Notes: a model not told the origin generated them from the letters alone. 64,000 bases of DNA from Bacillota bacterium (GCA_023402845.1 JAEYFP010000019.1:26772-90771), one strand, 5' to 3'. Positions 1-9,365 are shown, counted from the first letter of the stretch. Numbers and translations are program-made.

Positions 1-84
1 CATCATATTCAATTTTCCGGGCTCCAGTTCATCTAAATAGACAAGATAGTCGACAGACGGACTGTAGGTTAATGTATAAATCAT
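1..84 (-). CDS. fruK: 1-phosphofructokinase, N-terminal fragment cut by the window edge
   Basis: An ATG at 84 behind a GGAGGG ribosome binding site opens a reading frame that runs off the left edge. The 28 visible residues begin MIYTLTYSPSVDYLVYLDEL, which resembles the first strand of PfkB-family sugar kinases, especially 1-phosphofructokinase (MIYT-T-NP--DY pattern). Those enzymes phosphorylate fructose-1-phosphate in the cytoplasm. The gene lies 17 bases downstream of the SGNH gene on the same strand. The PfkB call is fairly safe. The fruK assignment is inference, because the catalytic C-terminal GAGD motif is outside the window. Confidence 0.65.
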   Translation of the reverse strand, partial: MIYTLTYSPSVDYLVYLDELEPGKLNMM

Positions 85-101
85 AAATTCCCTCCAAATT
101 T

Positions 102-1163
102 TTATAAATATTCTAATGCGAGCAATTTTTTGTAAAGCTGTTCGCCAATGATCCGATAAAACGCACTTGTTCCATGTCCGTCCTCATCCGACCTGAGACT
201 CACCGGAATCTCCCCGTTTTTTAGATCCTCCCGATCCTGCTCAGTTGCCGTCACCCCTGCCTCCTGCAGGCCGTTTTGCAGCAAGTAGGTCCTCACATCC
301 AAAAAATGCTCACCATACTCCTCTGCAAGAAGCTGATTAACCTCTTCGATCTGAGGCATATATTTTTTCCTTGTCATACCGATAATTACATAGTTTTCCG
401 TCCCGGCATAGTCGATCATCGCACGCTGATAAGCGATGACATCCCTGATGCCTGACGTATCGGGACTGTCGTTTGTCCCCGAAAAAATCACAAGAATATC
501 ATCCTCACGCTTGTCACGCATCGCATAAAACAGTACAGGCGACCGGCTTTCCACCGTGACAGCCTCCCCCGCCGCACCTCTCGTAAAATAGCGGATTCCT
601 GTTTGAGAATCAATCGAAAGGGTCCCCTCTATGCCGCCGATGCTGCACGGGTTAATGCCGGCCTCACCGAATACGAGCAGCATTTCAGGATTATCTTTCG
701 CATTTTCCAGCCGGATTTCCACCGGTTCTATGGCCGCCGGAATCGTCACTGTCTCTTCGACATGCATCGGATTCCCGCCCTGACGGGCCGCTATGCAGCT
801 CGCCATCTCCGCATAAACACCGTAATTCAATACCTCTGCACCGCTGAGCTTCGCCAGCGTATCCGGATAGGTTACCCCTTCACCGCCCGTCCCTTCGGTC
901 AGAGAATCGCCCCAGCATAGGATGCGCGGCAATTCAGAGCTTACGATATCCTCATTCCGGATCTCTTCAACCGGCTGTTCATTTTCCATTGAAGGCAGTT
1001 CCTTCACTGCCGGCTCCTCTTTCTTCACTGCAATTTCAACTTCTGTGGCTTTCTCCTCGGCAAAAACACCGGTCTCCCGGTTTTGTCCGCAGCCTGTCAG
1101 TATGCCGAAGAAAAATCCGAACAAAAGCATCCCGCCAAAAAATTTGTTACGCATGATCCCCAT
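102..1163 (-). CDS. SGNH/GDSL-hydrolase-like lipoprotein
   Basis: The 353-residue product has a signal peptide ending in a lipobox (LTGC, Cys25), so it should be anchored to the outer face of the membrane. After an acidic linker (about 30-78) comes an SGNH fold. Block I is CWGDSLTEG with candidate nucleophile Ser87, block III is FSGTND (Gly229, Asn231), and a C-terminal D-G-H (about 328-330) fits the Asp-His pair. Members of this family are esterases, lipases or carbohydrate deacetylases; the substrate cannot be read here. Start 1163 follows AAGGAG with 9-base spacing. It is a paralogue of the next gene (15-base gap), so the pair probably arose by tandem duplication and is co-transcribed. Confidence 0.8.
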   Translation of the reverse strand: MGIMRNKFFGGMLLFGFFFGILTGCGQNRETGVFAEEKATEVEIAVKKEEPAVKELPSMENEQPVEEIRNEDIVSSELPRILCWGDSLTEGTGGEGVTYPDTLAKLSGAEVLNYGVYAEMASCIAARQGGNPMHVEETVTIPAAIEPVEIRLENAKDNPEMLLVFGEAGINPCSIGGIEGTLSIDSQTGIRYFTRGAAGEAVTVESRSPVLFYAMRDKREDDILVIFSGTNDSPDTSGIRDVIAYQRAMIDYAGTENYVIIGMTRKKYMPQIEEVNQLLAEEYGEHFLDVRTYLLQNGLQEAGVTATEQDREDLKNGEIPVSLRSDEDGHGTSAFYRIIGEQLYKKLLALEYL

Positions 1164-1178
1164 CCGTTGTCTCTCCTT

Positions 1179-2258
1179 TTAGTTATTCGGAATATAACCG
1201 AGATATTCCAACTTCCGGTACACCTGTCCTGCTAGAATTTCATAAAAATAAATATTGCCGTGCACATAATCCTTGCGCAAGCTTGACGGAATTTCCCCGT
1301 TTTTAAGATCAGCCCGGTCCTGTGCCGTCGGAGTTAATCCCGCTTCGGCAAGTCCGTACGAAAGCAGATAACTTCTGATATCGAGAAAGTGCTCTCCATA
1401 TTCCTTAGCAAGAATTTTATTTACCTCTTCTATTTCCGGCATTACTTTTTTGCAGGTAAGCCCTATAATAACATATTTTTTACAATCTGCATAGTCCAGC
1501 ATGGCCCTTTGCACTTCAATAATATCATAGATGGAGGACGCATCCGGGCCGTCATTCGTTCCGGAAAAAATGATAAGCACATCCCCCTTGCGGCGGCTTG
1601 CCATTCCGTCGGTAGTCAGCCGGCTGCCTGCTTCTATCCGGACTGCCTCCCCTTTTTTGGCGCGTGTAAAATAATAACGGCCCTCTGGCCCGTCATAGCT
1701 CAGTGTACCGGCAATGCCGCCGATATAGCAGGGATTGACGCCCGCAGAACCGTTCTTCAGCAGCTGGATACCGCTTCCGTCTGCGGAGGTCACCTCGACC
1801 GGCACCGGCACCGCATTTTCAGATATCACACAGGCACCCACAAAAATCGGCACCGCTCCCTCCCTTATCGCGATTGCCCTCGCCGTTTCGGCTCTCACGC
1901 CATAATTGACTACTTCGGTCTGTGTCAATTTTCTTAAAAAATCAGGATATGCCTTGCCGTCGATACTTTCCGTCAAGGAATCACCCCAGCATACGATCGT
2001 CGGCTGTTCGCCCGAAAACCCGGCAATCGGAACGACCGGCTGTTCCCATGGATATCTATCTTCATTTTCTTTTTTCTCTGTCTCTGCATCCGGCTCACGA
2101 GTCACCGTGACCGAAGCATTTGGTGAAGGATCCTGCACCTCAATAACGGGCGAATCCGGTGCTTCCTCCTTAGAAAACTCTTCCGCCCAAAATGTAACAT
2201 AGGCCGCCGCCAGCAATGCTGTTATCAATAAACAAATCAGAACTGCCTTATTTCTCAT
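1179..2258 (-). CDS. SGNH/GDSL-hydrolase-like membrane-anchored protein
   Basis: This 359-residue paralogue of the downstream lipoprotein shares the blocks CWGDSLTES, FSGTNDGPD and the closing region around a HGN motif. It has no lipobox cysteine. Instead residues about 4-22 form a hydrophobic signal anchor, followed by a Pro/Glu/Thr-rich linker to about residue 85. It is probably an extracytoplasmic esterase or deacetylase acting on cell-envelope or dietary glycans; the substrate is unknown. The start at 2258 has GGGAGG seven bases upstream. Both copies keep the conserved N-P-C-x-I-G-G-I-x-G-T-L-S block, which seems specific to this pair's subfamily. Confidence 0.75.
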   Translation of the reverse strand: MRNKAVLICLLITALLAAAYVTFWAEEFSKEEAPDSPVIEVQDPSPNASVTVTREPDAETEKKENEDRYPWEQPVVPIAGFSGEQPTIVCWGDSLTESIDGKAYPDFLRKLTQTEVVNYGVRAETARAIAIREGAVPIFVGACVISENAVPVPVEVTSADGSGIQLLKNGSAGVNPCYIGGIAGTLSYDGPEGRYYFTRAKKGEAVRIEAGSRLTTDGMASRRKGDVLIIFSGTNDGPDASSIYDIIEVQRAMLDYADCKKYVIIGLTCKKVMPEIEEVNKILAKEYGEHFLDIRSYLLSYGLAEAGLTPTAQDRADLKNGEIPSSLRKDYVHGNIYFYEILAGQVYRKLEYLGYIPNN

Positions 2259-2311
2259 GACGCCTCCCGTCTGCTCCTTAGTTTCTATTAAAGAAACCTC
2301 CCATTATACAA

Positions 2312-2355
2312 CAAAGTGTACAAATTCCTCATGCTAGAGGGACTTGTACACTTTG
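2312..2355. terminator. 19-bp inverted repeat between the chemoreceptor and SGNH genes
   Basis: Arms 2312-2330 and 2337-2355 pair over 19 positions, with a perfect outer 12 bp (CAAAGTGTACAA), one mismatch and one G-U pair, around a six-base loop. It lies downstream of the chemoreceptor gene and could end its transcript, although there is no clean U-tract. A TATAAT-like hexamer on the minus strand (2303-2308) directly follows and may be part of the SGNH operon promoter. Confidence 0.55.
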
Positions 2356-2420
2356 CACGCCGGCACAGGCAGCAAAGCCGCCTTATTACTTATCCTATCC
2401 GATCGAAACTAATCTTATAC

Positions 2421-4154
2421 TTATTCCAGTGCAAACGAAGTAACAATCGCTTTGAGCTGTTCAACACAGGAAAGACTTTCTTCCACGAGCGTGCTTGTCT
2501 CGCTCGTCCTTAATACCATATCGGAAGTCTTGCCCGCAATGTCGGTAACCCCCAACGTTGATTCTTCAATTGTTGAATTAATTCCGGAAATTGCATCGGA
2601 AATTTTAGCGATGGACTCGGCCAGATTTACAATGGATTCATGCACATCCTTCATGCTTTCCTTAAATTTCCGTGCATCCGCATTGTATTGCTCACTCACA
2701 TCGGTAAATTCCTCATAGTCATTTAATACGGTCTTTTCAAGGAAGGAACTGGTTTCCTCAAGACAACCCGCCATATTGCTGACCGCTGCATTTACTTCGC
2801 CGACAATCGAGTTAATATCGCCCACTGACTTGGAGGTCTGCTCCGCAAGATTACCGATTTCTGTAGCCACGACCGCAAAGCCTCTGCCTGCCTCACCGGC
2901 TCTTGCCGCCTCAATACTTGCGTTTAATGCCAGCAGACTCGTCTGCGAAGAAATTGCCATGATCGATTCCGTCAGCTCATTGATCTTGCCGACTGCCTTT
3001 GAGCCCTCAATCGCATTAGCGGACCGTACCTTCACAGAGTCATACGTTTCCTTCGTCCGTTTAGAAGCATCTATTGTCTTATCGCGAAGTGCATTGGCAC
3101 GCTCCATAATCTCGTTGGAAGCAGTATCGCCGTTTACCGACAGCTGTGTAATGTCCTTAGCACCGGTCTGCATATAACCAATATTGGCATAAATGCTTTC
3201 GGTCGTCGCTGCCGTCTCCTGCATGCCTGCGGCAAGCTGCTGTGTCGTAGCGGAATTATCGGAGCACATACTATTGACTGTGTTGGTCACATCCTGTAAA
3301 TGATTCACATTCGTGTCGATCTTTGTACTCGCATCCTCAATGTTACCCACCATCTTACGCAGATTCGCACGCATATGGCGTACCGCACGAGCCATATCAC
3401 CGGCCTCATCCCTGCGGGCGCAGAGCTTGTCACCATTCTTATTTCTCTTAAAGTTAAAATCAGCCGTTGTCGTAATAACCTCCGTCAGCTGATTGATCGG
3501 CCTGATGATCATGACACTCAGCAAATAGGCAATCGTCCCGCAAATAAGAACAATTACTATGTTGACCATAATTGCGACGCTGGTAATCCTGTTGATAGAT
3601 GACATCACCTCATCTTCATCGGCTGTTATGACAAGAATGCTTTTATTTTTTGTGATCGCATAGCTCGCATATTTGGTCGAACCATGATAATCGTACTTAA
3701 TCACATCATCTGCAGGGATATTACCATCCGCAATCTCAGCCACGAGGTTGAGCACCGCACTGTTTTCCACGGGCTGCCCGATCTTGTCGGCCGTCGGATG
3801 ATATTTCATAATTCCCTCACTCGAAACAAGATATGCATAAGAGGAAGGGGCACCTTCAATTTTTACATCCTGCAGTATGTCGGTATATTGCTGTACCGTG
3901 GCCGAAATTCCTCCTGTTTCACTATCCAGAAGCGTTCGCTCGGCCTCAGCCATATAAAGCATAGAAGAGGTAATCTGTTCAGACATCGATGCCTTAGCCT
4001 GCTTGACAACGATTATGACAACTGTGGTAGCGGCAACAACCAGACTTAACACAACAACCAGCGTTACCTTAAAGGTAATAGAATGAAAAAATGATTTTTT
4101 TGTCACGGCACCTGCTTCACTGCCTGCTTTCTTCTTTTCTCTTTTGCCCATCAT
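2421..4154 (-). CDS. methyl-accepting chemotaxis protein
   Basis: The 577-residue transmembrane receptor has a basic N-terminus, TM1 at about 28-50, an extracytoplasmic sensing domain of the small Cache type, TM2 at about 190-213, a HAMP linker, and a C-terminal signalling coiled coil. The signalling hairpin tip contains the hallmark SLLALNASIEAARAGE with GRGFAVVA after it. Such receptors control the CheA kinase and so flagellar rotation. No chemotaxis or flagellar genes are nearby, so it is an orphan receptor. A good sigma-A-type promoter (4227-4255) precedes it. Ligand unknown. Confidence 0.92.
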   Translation of the reverse strand: MMGKREKKKAGSEAGAVTKKSFFHSITFKVTLVVVLSLVVAATTVVIIVVKQAKASMSEQITSSMLYMAEAERTLLDSETGGISATVQQYTDILQDVKIEGAPSSYAYLVSSEGIMKYHPTADKIGQPVENSAVLNLVAEIADGNIPADDVIKYDYHGSTKYASYAITKNKSILVITADEDEVMSSINRITSVAIMVNIVIVLICGTIAYLLSVMIIRPINQLTEVITTTADFNFKRNKNGDKLCARRDEAGDMARAVRHMRANLRKMVGNIEDASTKIDTNVNHLQDVTNTVNSMCSDNSATTQQLAAGMQETAATTESIYANIGYMQTGAKDITQLSVNGDTASNEIMERANALRDKTIDASKRTKETYDSVKVRSANAIEGSKAVGKINELTESIMAISSQTSLLALNASIEAARAGEAGRGFAVVATEIGNLAEQTSKSVGDINSIVGEVNAAVSNMAGCLEETSSFLEKTVLNDYEEFTDVSEQYNADARKFKESMKDVHESIVNLAESIAKISDAISGINSTIEESTLGVTDIAGKTSDMVLRTSETSTLVEESLSCVEQLKAIVTSFALE

Positions 4155-4226
4155 ATGTCCTTTCCGTATGAAAACAATTATGTACCTGCTTTTTTGTAAT
4201 ATGGCACTTTCCTATTACATGAAAAT

Positions 4227-4255
4227 ATTATAATATAATTCCATAAAATTTTCAA
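4227..4255 (-). promoter_or_regulatory. promoter of the chemoreceptor gene
   Basis: On the minus strand TTGAAA (4250-4255) and TATAAT (4227-4232) are separated by exactly 17 bases, about 70 bases upstream of the chemoreceptor start. This is a housekeeping-type promoter. I did not see a flagellar sigma-D type (TAAA/GCCGATAA) site. Confidence 0.6.
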
Positions 4256-4339
4256 CAAAATAACTCAAATTTTGTCCAAATTTACCAAATTTTTGTCACT
4301 ATTCACTCCTTTTCCAGTTACGCATAATTTCCTCTTCCG

Positions 4340-5650
4340 TTATTTTTCCGTTTGCAAAAACATTGCGCTGTAAGCAGGAAGTTTTGTTCCGCCGCCAAAG
4401 TCGAACGCTTCACCTGTTAACAGGTCGGTGGCACGCGGGCAGCCCGCATCAAAATGTGCGGTGTACGCTTCCCTGTCCGCATTGATTGCGATAAAAACAC
4501 GCTCTCCTTCACAGGCCCGCTCAAAGATGCACTGCTGATTTGTAAGCACTAAGGAACGAAAGCCCCCATAGGTTAGTGCCCTGCTATTTCTTTTTGCCGC
4601 CGCAAGACTTGCAATAAAATCGGTCAGCCCATTCCATTCAGGATTTGCAAAGCAGGCGCGCAGCGCCGGATCGCCCTGACTCTTGTCTCCCTGTGCACCC
4701 CATTCGCTTCCATAATAAATGCAGGGGATGCCCGGCATACCAAAAGCCAATGCATAAATAAGAGGCAAGTGCGCAGGCTCCCGCAGGATGCTCGCAACCC
4801 TCGTCACATCATGGTTATCTACGAACGAAAGCAGATACTTTCCTTTATAAAGTGTCCATGCCTCCGGACCAAACTGCCTGAGCAGCGAATGATTGATTTC
4901 AAACAGGTTCCTGCTGTTAAAGCTCGAATACAGACCCTTGTAGCACTCATAATTCGTCGCAGAATGCAGCATCTCCTCATTGACAAATTGATTATAGTCT
5001 CCATGCAGCAGCTCACCCACGAGGAAAAACTCCTCCTTTAAGCTCTCACAGTGTCGGCGCAGCCTCTTCAAAAATTCCTTGTCCAGACAATACGCTACAT
5101 CGAGACGCAGCCCATCGATCCCGAATTGCTCTACCCAGCCCTTAACTGCACCGAACAGATGCCGAATAACATCCTCATTGCACAGATTAAGTTTTACAAG
5201 ATCATAATTACCTTCCCACCCCTCATACCAGAAACCATCCTGATAATTTGAATTTCCATCAAAATTAATATGGAACCAGTCTTTATACGGAGAGTCCCAC
5301 TTCTTTTCCAAAACATCCCGAAAGGCCCAAAAACCTCTTCCTACATGGTTAAATACACCGTCCAGAATAATCCTGATTCCCGCTTGATGCAGCGCATCCG
5401 CCACAAGCTTGAAATCTTCGTTCGTACCGAGCCTGCAGTCAAGCTTTGTAAAATCGCGCGTATTATATCCATGCGTATCGGATTCAAAAACAGGAGAAAA
5501 ATAAACGGCGTTGGCACCGAGCTTCCGAATATGACCAATCCAGTCATTCACCTTCAATATACGGTGCGAAACAATACCGTCATTTTCAAACGGCGCACCG
5601 CAAAAACCCAACGGATAAATTTGATAAAAAACACTTTCATATGCCCACAT
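4340..5650 (-). CDS. cytoplasmic GH13 alpha-amylase family enzyme
   Basis: This is a (beta/alpha)8 glycoside hydrolase of family 13 with no signal peptide, about 436 residues from the chosen start. The conserved regions are visible: the DGVFNHVG block, GLRLDVAYCLD carrying the nucleophile Asp, FFLVGELLHGD carrying the acid/base Glu, and SFVDNHDVTRV carrying the third Asp. It probably hydrolyses imported maltodextrins or related alpha-glucans. The ATG at 5650 follows GGAAGG, and the N-terminus MWAYESVFYQIYPLGF is typical. The frame stays open 28 codons further upstream, but that stretch covers the promoter region. The exact specificity (amylase, neopullulanase, glucosidase) is not resolvable by eye. 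Confidence 0.88.
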   Translation of the reverse strand: MWAYESVFYQIYPLGFCGAPFENDGIVSHRILKVNDWIGHIRKLGANAVYFSPVFESDTHGYNTRDFTKLDCRLGTNEDFKLVADALHQAGIRIILDGVFNHVGRGFWAFRDVLEKKWDSPYKDWFHINFDGNSNYQDGFWYEGWEGNYDLVKLNLCNEDVIRHLFGAVKGWVEQFGIDGLRLDVAYCLDKEFLKRLRRHCESLKEEFFLVGELLHGDYNQFVNEEMLHSATNYECYKGLYSSFNSRNLFEINHSLLRQFGPEAWTLYKGKYLLSFVDNHDVTRVASILREPAHLPLIYALAFGMPGIPCIYYGSEWGAQGDKSQGDPALRACFANPEWNGLTDFIASLAAAKRNSRALTYGGFRSLVLTNQQCIFERACEGERVFIAINADREAYTAHFDAGCPRATDLLTGEAFDFGGGTKLPAYSAMFLQTEK

Positions 5651-5696
5651 ACTATTATTTCCTTCCTGAAGTTGCATTTTATTGGAAATTTTTTTT

Positions 5697-5748
5697 AGTA
5701 TAACAGAAAATGCCCCTATTTGCAATTTTGCCATAGATACGGTATGAT
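5697..5748. promoter_or_regulatory. back-to-back divergent promoters sharing one -35 hexamer
   Basis: The palindromic hexamer TTGCAA (5720-5725) serves both directions. Rightward, 17 bases separate it from TATGAT (5743-5748), driving the endonuclease IV gene. Leftward, 17 bases separate it from TATACT (5697-5702), driving the GH13 gene. Both spacings are ideal. The two promoters cannot be occupied by polymerase at the same time. Confidence 0.6.
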
Positions 5749-5783
5749 AGTTTTACTGTTACAAAATGAAAGGAGGGTTCAGG

Positions 5784-6659
5784 ATGATAAAAATCGGTTC
5801 ACATGTTGGAATGAGCGGAAAAGAAATGTTTTTAGGCTCTGCCATGGATGCGGAAAGCTATGGTGCAAACTGCCTGATGGTCTATACCGGCGCCCCTCAG
5901 AATACGCGCAGGAAGCCGATTGCAGATTTGAATATCGAAGCCGGCTGGAACTATATGCGAAACCACGGCATAGATGATCTGATCATCCATGCACCCTATA
6001 TCATTAATCTTGCAAATACCATCAAACCGGAAATCTTTGAACTGGCAGTGGATTTTTTGACCCTTGAGCTGGAAAGAAGCGCTGCGATGCACAGCAAAGT
6101 CCTTGTGCTGCATCCCGGCTCTCATGTAGACGCCGGTGCCGATATCGGAATTGCAAAGATTATAGAAGGATTAAACGAAGTGCTGACAAAGGACACCGAA
6201 TGCAATATTGCGCTTGAAACGATGTCGGGAAAAGGCTCCGAGATCGGCAGAAGCTTTGAAGAGCTTGCGCGGATCTATGACGGAGTAAAGTACAACGACA
6301 AGCTGCGCATCTGCTTCGACACTTGTCACACAAATGATGCCGGCTACGATATTATCAACGATCTGGAAGATGTCATGACACAGTTTGACAAGCTGCTTGG
6401 CAAAGACCAGATTGCGGTTTTTCATATCAACGACAGCAAGAACGAACGAGGTATGTCCAAGGATCGCCACGCAAATTTAGGCAGCGGCACAATCGGTTTT
6501 GATGCGCTCTGCCGTGTCATATATCACCGCGATTTTATAGATGTTCCCAAAATCCTCGAAACGCCTTACATTCCAAGCGCAGACAACCCAGATATTAAAG
6601 TTCCGCCATACAAGGAGGAAATCGCCCGCATTCGAGCGGCTGCCGAAAATTATTTATGA
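5784..6659 (+). CDS. nfo: endonuclease IV (AP endonuclease)
   Basis: The 291-residue zinc-dependent AP endonuclease of base-excision repair incises DNA 5' of abasic sites. The metal-binding blocks of the xylose-isomerase-like barrel are present: ALETMSG, CFDTCHTNDAGYD, VFHINDSKNERG and GSGTIGF, with a final ILETPY. The ATG at 5784 was chosen because AAAGGAGGG lies 7-8 bases upstream; the upstream in-frame ATG at 5766 sits before that site. The gene converges with the helicase gene and overlaps its end by 10 bases, and it lies in a DNA repair neighbourhood. Confidence 0.93.
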   Translation: MIKIGSHVGMSGKEMFLGSAMDAESYGANCLMVYTGAPQNTRRKPIADLNIEAGWNYMRNHGIDDLIIHAPYIINLANTIKPEIFELAVDFLTLELERSAAMHSKVLVLHPGSHVDAGADIGIAKIIEGLNEVLTKDTECNIALETMSGKGSEIGRSFEELARIYDGVKYNDKLRICFDTCHTNDAGYDIINDLEDVMTQFDKLLGKDQIAVFHINDSKNERGMSKDRHANLGSGTIGFDALCRVIYHRDFIDVPKILETPYIPSADNPDIKVPPYKEEIARIRAAAENYL

Positions 6660-9166
6660 TGCTGCTCCCAAAAATCCGCAACCTTTTCCTCGACATTTTC
6701 CAAATTACAGATTTCAAAATGTTTCCATTCCCTCGGAAACATTTTTTTATAGGACAACGTGAGGAAACGTTCATCCAGCAGCACAACGATGCCGATATCC
6801 TCCGCCGTCCGGATAACACGGCCTGCGGCCTGCAGCACCTTATTCATGCCCGGAAAGCGATAGGCGTAGTCAAATCCGTTCCACTCCTGTTCGTCGTAGC
6901 AGGCCTTCAGCAGCTCCCGTTCATTACAGACCATCGGCAGCCCCGTTCCCACGATCAGCGTCCCGATCAAGCTGTCTCGCTTCAAATCGATACCCTCGCT
7001 GAAAATACCTCCCATCACGCAAAAACCAATCAGTGTACGTTCCTGTTCAAATTCGATCGGCATCTGAATGACCGCATTAAAATCGCAATCCATGTTCCCT
7101 TCAAAGCGCATCAAAAACGTTTCGCGTTCCGTTTCACTCATATTCCCCTTCTGCACAATACATTCCAACGATTCGTCCGCGAAATATTCCAAAAATGCTT
7201 CGTATACCTTATTTAAGAAGGCATGAGAAGGGAAAAAAACGAGATAATTTCCCGTCAGCTGCCGTGTCACTTTATAGATATACGCAGCAATGTTATAATA
7301 TTCCAGATGTGTCCTGCGCGTATACTTACTGCTGACATCATTTACCAAAAACAACCCGCATTTCTTCTCGTCAAACACCGACTGCGCATAAACAGAATAA
7401 TCCTCATGGTCACCGCTTAACATATCCCGGTAATATTGAATCGGCAGCAGCGTCGCTGAAAAAAAGACCGTGCTTTTGCCCTTATCCAGGCACTTACGCA
7501 GGCTCTCCGAAGGATTCACGCAGAGCAGCTTCACCATAAACCGTCCATCCTCCTGCTGCTCCGAGTAAACAACATAATCTTTTTCTCCCATATTCTCGTA
7601 CATACTTAAAAAATGCCGGACCTCCAAATAAAGCTCGAACACCTGCTGCCGCTCAGGGCGGCTATCCTGCTCCTCCATGAATTTCTCCATCAAACCCATC
7701 ACACGGGTCAGCGTCATCACGAACGGCGCGATACTTTCCTCCACCTTGATGCTCTCACAGTCCCTCTTCATCAGAAGAAGCTGTTTATTACAGCCATCCA
7801 ATCCCTTTTCCAGCTTTTTATCATAGGGCTTGAGCAGCCGCCTTAATTCCATGAAGCGTTCCTTGTACAAAGAGGCGCTGTACATATCCATCGCGCGATC
7901 GACAAGATTATGTGCCTCGTCGATCAAAAACAGATAATTTCCCTGCACGCTCTCTCCGAAAAACCGGCGCAGATAAACATTCGGATCAAACACATAATTG
8001 TAATCACAAATAACCGCATCCGCAAACAGGGACATATCCAGGCACATTTCAAATGGGCAGACCGTATATTTGTTTGCATACGTCTCTATACTCTCCCTTG
8101 AAAAAGAATCTTCCTGCATCAAAAGGTCATAGATTGCCTCATTAATCCGGTCATAATGTCCCTTTGCATACGGGCAGGCATCCGGATTGCATTCTGTTTC
8201 CTCCAGAGGGCAAATTTTATCCTTTGCAGTAATGACGACCGTTTTCATTCGAAGGCCGCCGTTTCTTAAAAGCCCGAAGCAGTCCTTCGCTACGGTACGT
8301 GTGATCGTCTTTGCCGTCAGGTAAAAAATCTTATCACCCAATCCCTCTCCCACCGCCTTCACCGCGGGAAATACAGTCGATATCGTCTTGCCGACACCGG
8401 TGGGTGCCTCAATAAACAACCGCTTTTGATGGTAAATTGTCCGATAGACCTGCGCCGCCAGCTCCTTTTGCCCCTTCCTGTACGGGAAGGGAAACGTCAC
8501 GTTTCTGATCGAGGTATTCCGGATTTTTTTCCATTGGAACTCAAAATCTGCCCATTTCGCATAACTGTCCATTACATCATCAAACCAGCTTCTGATTTCG
8601 GCAAACGTATATGTCTCATGAAAATACTTAATTTCCTGCGTATCGATATTACAGTACGTCATCCGCACCCCAATTTCACGCAGGGCATTCTGCTCCGCAA
8701 AAATGGCAGCGTAGCACTTCGCCTGTGCAAGGTGTACCCCCGCAGGCGCTTTTATATACTCCAAATCGCTGAACGTGCTTTTTATCTCATCGACAACAAC
8801 CGGCTTCTGCCAATCCCGCTCGTCAAAAATAATACCGTCGGCACGTCCCTCTACAACGATATCATAATTTTCCTTTGAAAAAATCCGGCGCAAAAAATAT
8901 TCCGCATGATAATCCGCTCCCATCCGCCTCTGAATCATCCTATGGATCTTAGAACCCTCCTGCATGATCGTACTGTCCGCAGTACCTCTATGCCGGTTAT
9001 CGATATCGCCCGAACGCAAAATAAACTCCACCAGATTTCTCACGGAGATATGAATACTCGGGCACTTTTTCGGCAGTTCCCCCTCGACCGTTGAATTCTG
9101 CCGCTTGGCAGCCTCATCCCGTATTTTTGCTGCCGCTTTCACCTGTAATTGATTTTTGCTGTCCAT
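6650..9166 (-). CDS. XPD/DinG-type DNA helicase with N-terminal PD-(D/E)XK nuclease-like domain
   Basis: The 838-residue protein starts with a RecB/Cas4-like nuclease domain: G-R-A-D (Asp110), D-E-I-K (Glu127, Lys129) and Q-x-x-x-Y (Gln148, Tyr152). It continues into a superfamily 2 helicase with Walker A EAPTGVGKT (about 253-261), DEAH box LIDEAHN and motif VI QAAGRVIRT. Between Walker A and DEAH, cysteines in ICPLEETECNPDACPY and in VCPFEMC fit the Fe-S cluster of the XPD/DinG family. It should unwind damaged or structured DNA from 5' to 3' and may also cut it. The nuclease active-site residues look intact, but activity is inferred. Confidence 0.85.
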   Translation of the reverse strand: MDSKNQLQVKAAAKIRDEAAKRQNSTVEGELPKKCPSIHISVRNLVEFILRSGDIDNRHRGTADSTIMQEGSKIHRMIQRRMGADYHAEYFLRRIFSKENYDIVVEGRADGIIFDERDWQKPVVVDEIKSTFSDLEYIKAPAGVHLAQAKCYAAIFAEQNALREIGVRMTYCNIDTQEIKYFHETYTFAEIRSWFDDVMDSYAKWADFEFQWKKIRNTSIRNVTFPFPYRKGQKELAAQVYRTIYHQKRLFIEAPTGVGKTISTVFPAVKAVGEGLGDKIFYLTAKTITRTVAKDCFGLLRNGGLRMKTVVITAKDKICPLEETECNPDACPYAKGHYDRINEAIYDLLMQEDSFSRESIETYANKYTVCPFEMCLDMSLFADAVICDYNYVFDPNVYLRRFFGESVQGNYLFLIDEAHNLVDRAMDMYSASLYKERFMELRRLLKPYDKKLEKGLDGCNKQLLLMKRDCESIKVEESIAPFVMTLTRVMGLMEKFMEEQDSRPERQQVFELYLEVRHFLSMYENMGEKDYVVYSEQQEDGRFMVKLLCVNPSESLRKCLDKGKSTVFFSATLLPIQYYRDMLSGDHEDYSVYAQSVFDEKKCGLFLVNDVSSKYTRRTHLEYYNIAAYIYKVTRQLTGNYLVFFPSHAFLNKVYEAFLEYFADESLECIVQKGNMSETERETFLMRFEGNMDCDFNAVIQMPIEFEQERTLIGFCVMGGIFSEGIDLKRDSLIGTLIVGTGLPMVCNERELLKACYDEQEWNGFDYAYRFPGMNKVLQAAGRVIRTAEDIGIVVLLDERFLTLSYKKMFPREWKHFEICNLENVEEKVADFWEQHHK

Positions 9167-9210
9167 CCTGCTCTTCCCGGCTGATATTTATCTGCTTCTT
9201 AAATATTAGT

Positions 9211-9290
9211 AAAACAAAAGTGTGCTTTGCGCGCGTAGCTGCGCATATTATTTTATTATATAGGAAATTCGGAGCAATTTACTATATAAT
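9211..9290. repeat. multi-hairpin repeat element, copy 1
   Basis: The element reads ACAAAAGTGTGC, then a GC-rich palindromic block containing GTAGCTGCGC, then ATATTATTTTA, then a 15-bp hairpin (arms 9255-9269 and 9276-9290, one mismatch) holding TATAGGAAATT. The same block order recurs at 34833-34958 and in a shorter form at 21625-21691, while the hairpin arms differ. It lies between the HPr-like gene terminator and the helicase start. Confidence 0.6.
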
Positions 9291-9291
9291 A

Positions 9292-9343
9292 ACAAAAAAC
9301 TCCTCATATGGACAGTATTATATCTGTCCATACAAAGAGTTTT
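9292..9343 (-). terminator. intrinsic terminator after the HPr-like gene
   Basis: A core stem TATGGACAG / CTGTCCATA (9307-9315, 9324-9332) is extended by AAAACTC / GAGTTTT and followed on the minus strand by a U-run. A TATAAT hexamer lies in the loop on the minus strand, so a promoter for the helicase could begin here, but its -35 match is weak. Confidence 0.7.
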
Positions 9344-9365
9344 AAATTCACAGGAAAGCGGAGTT

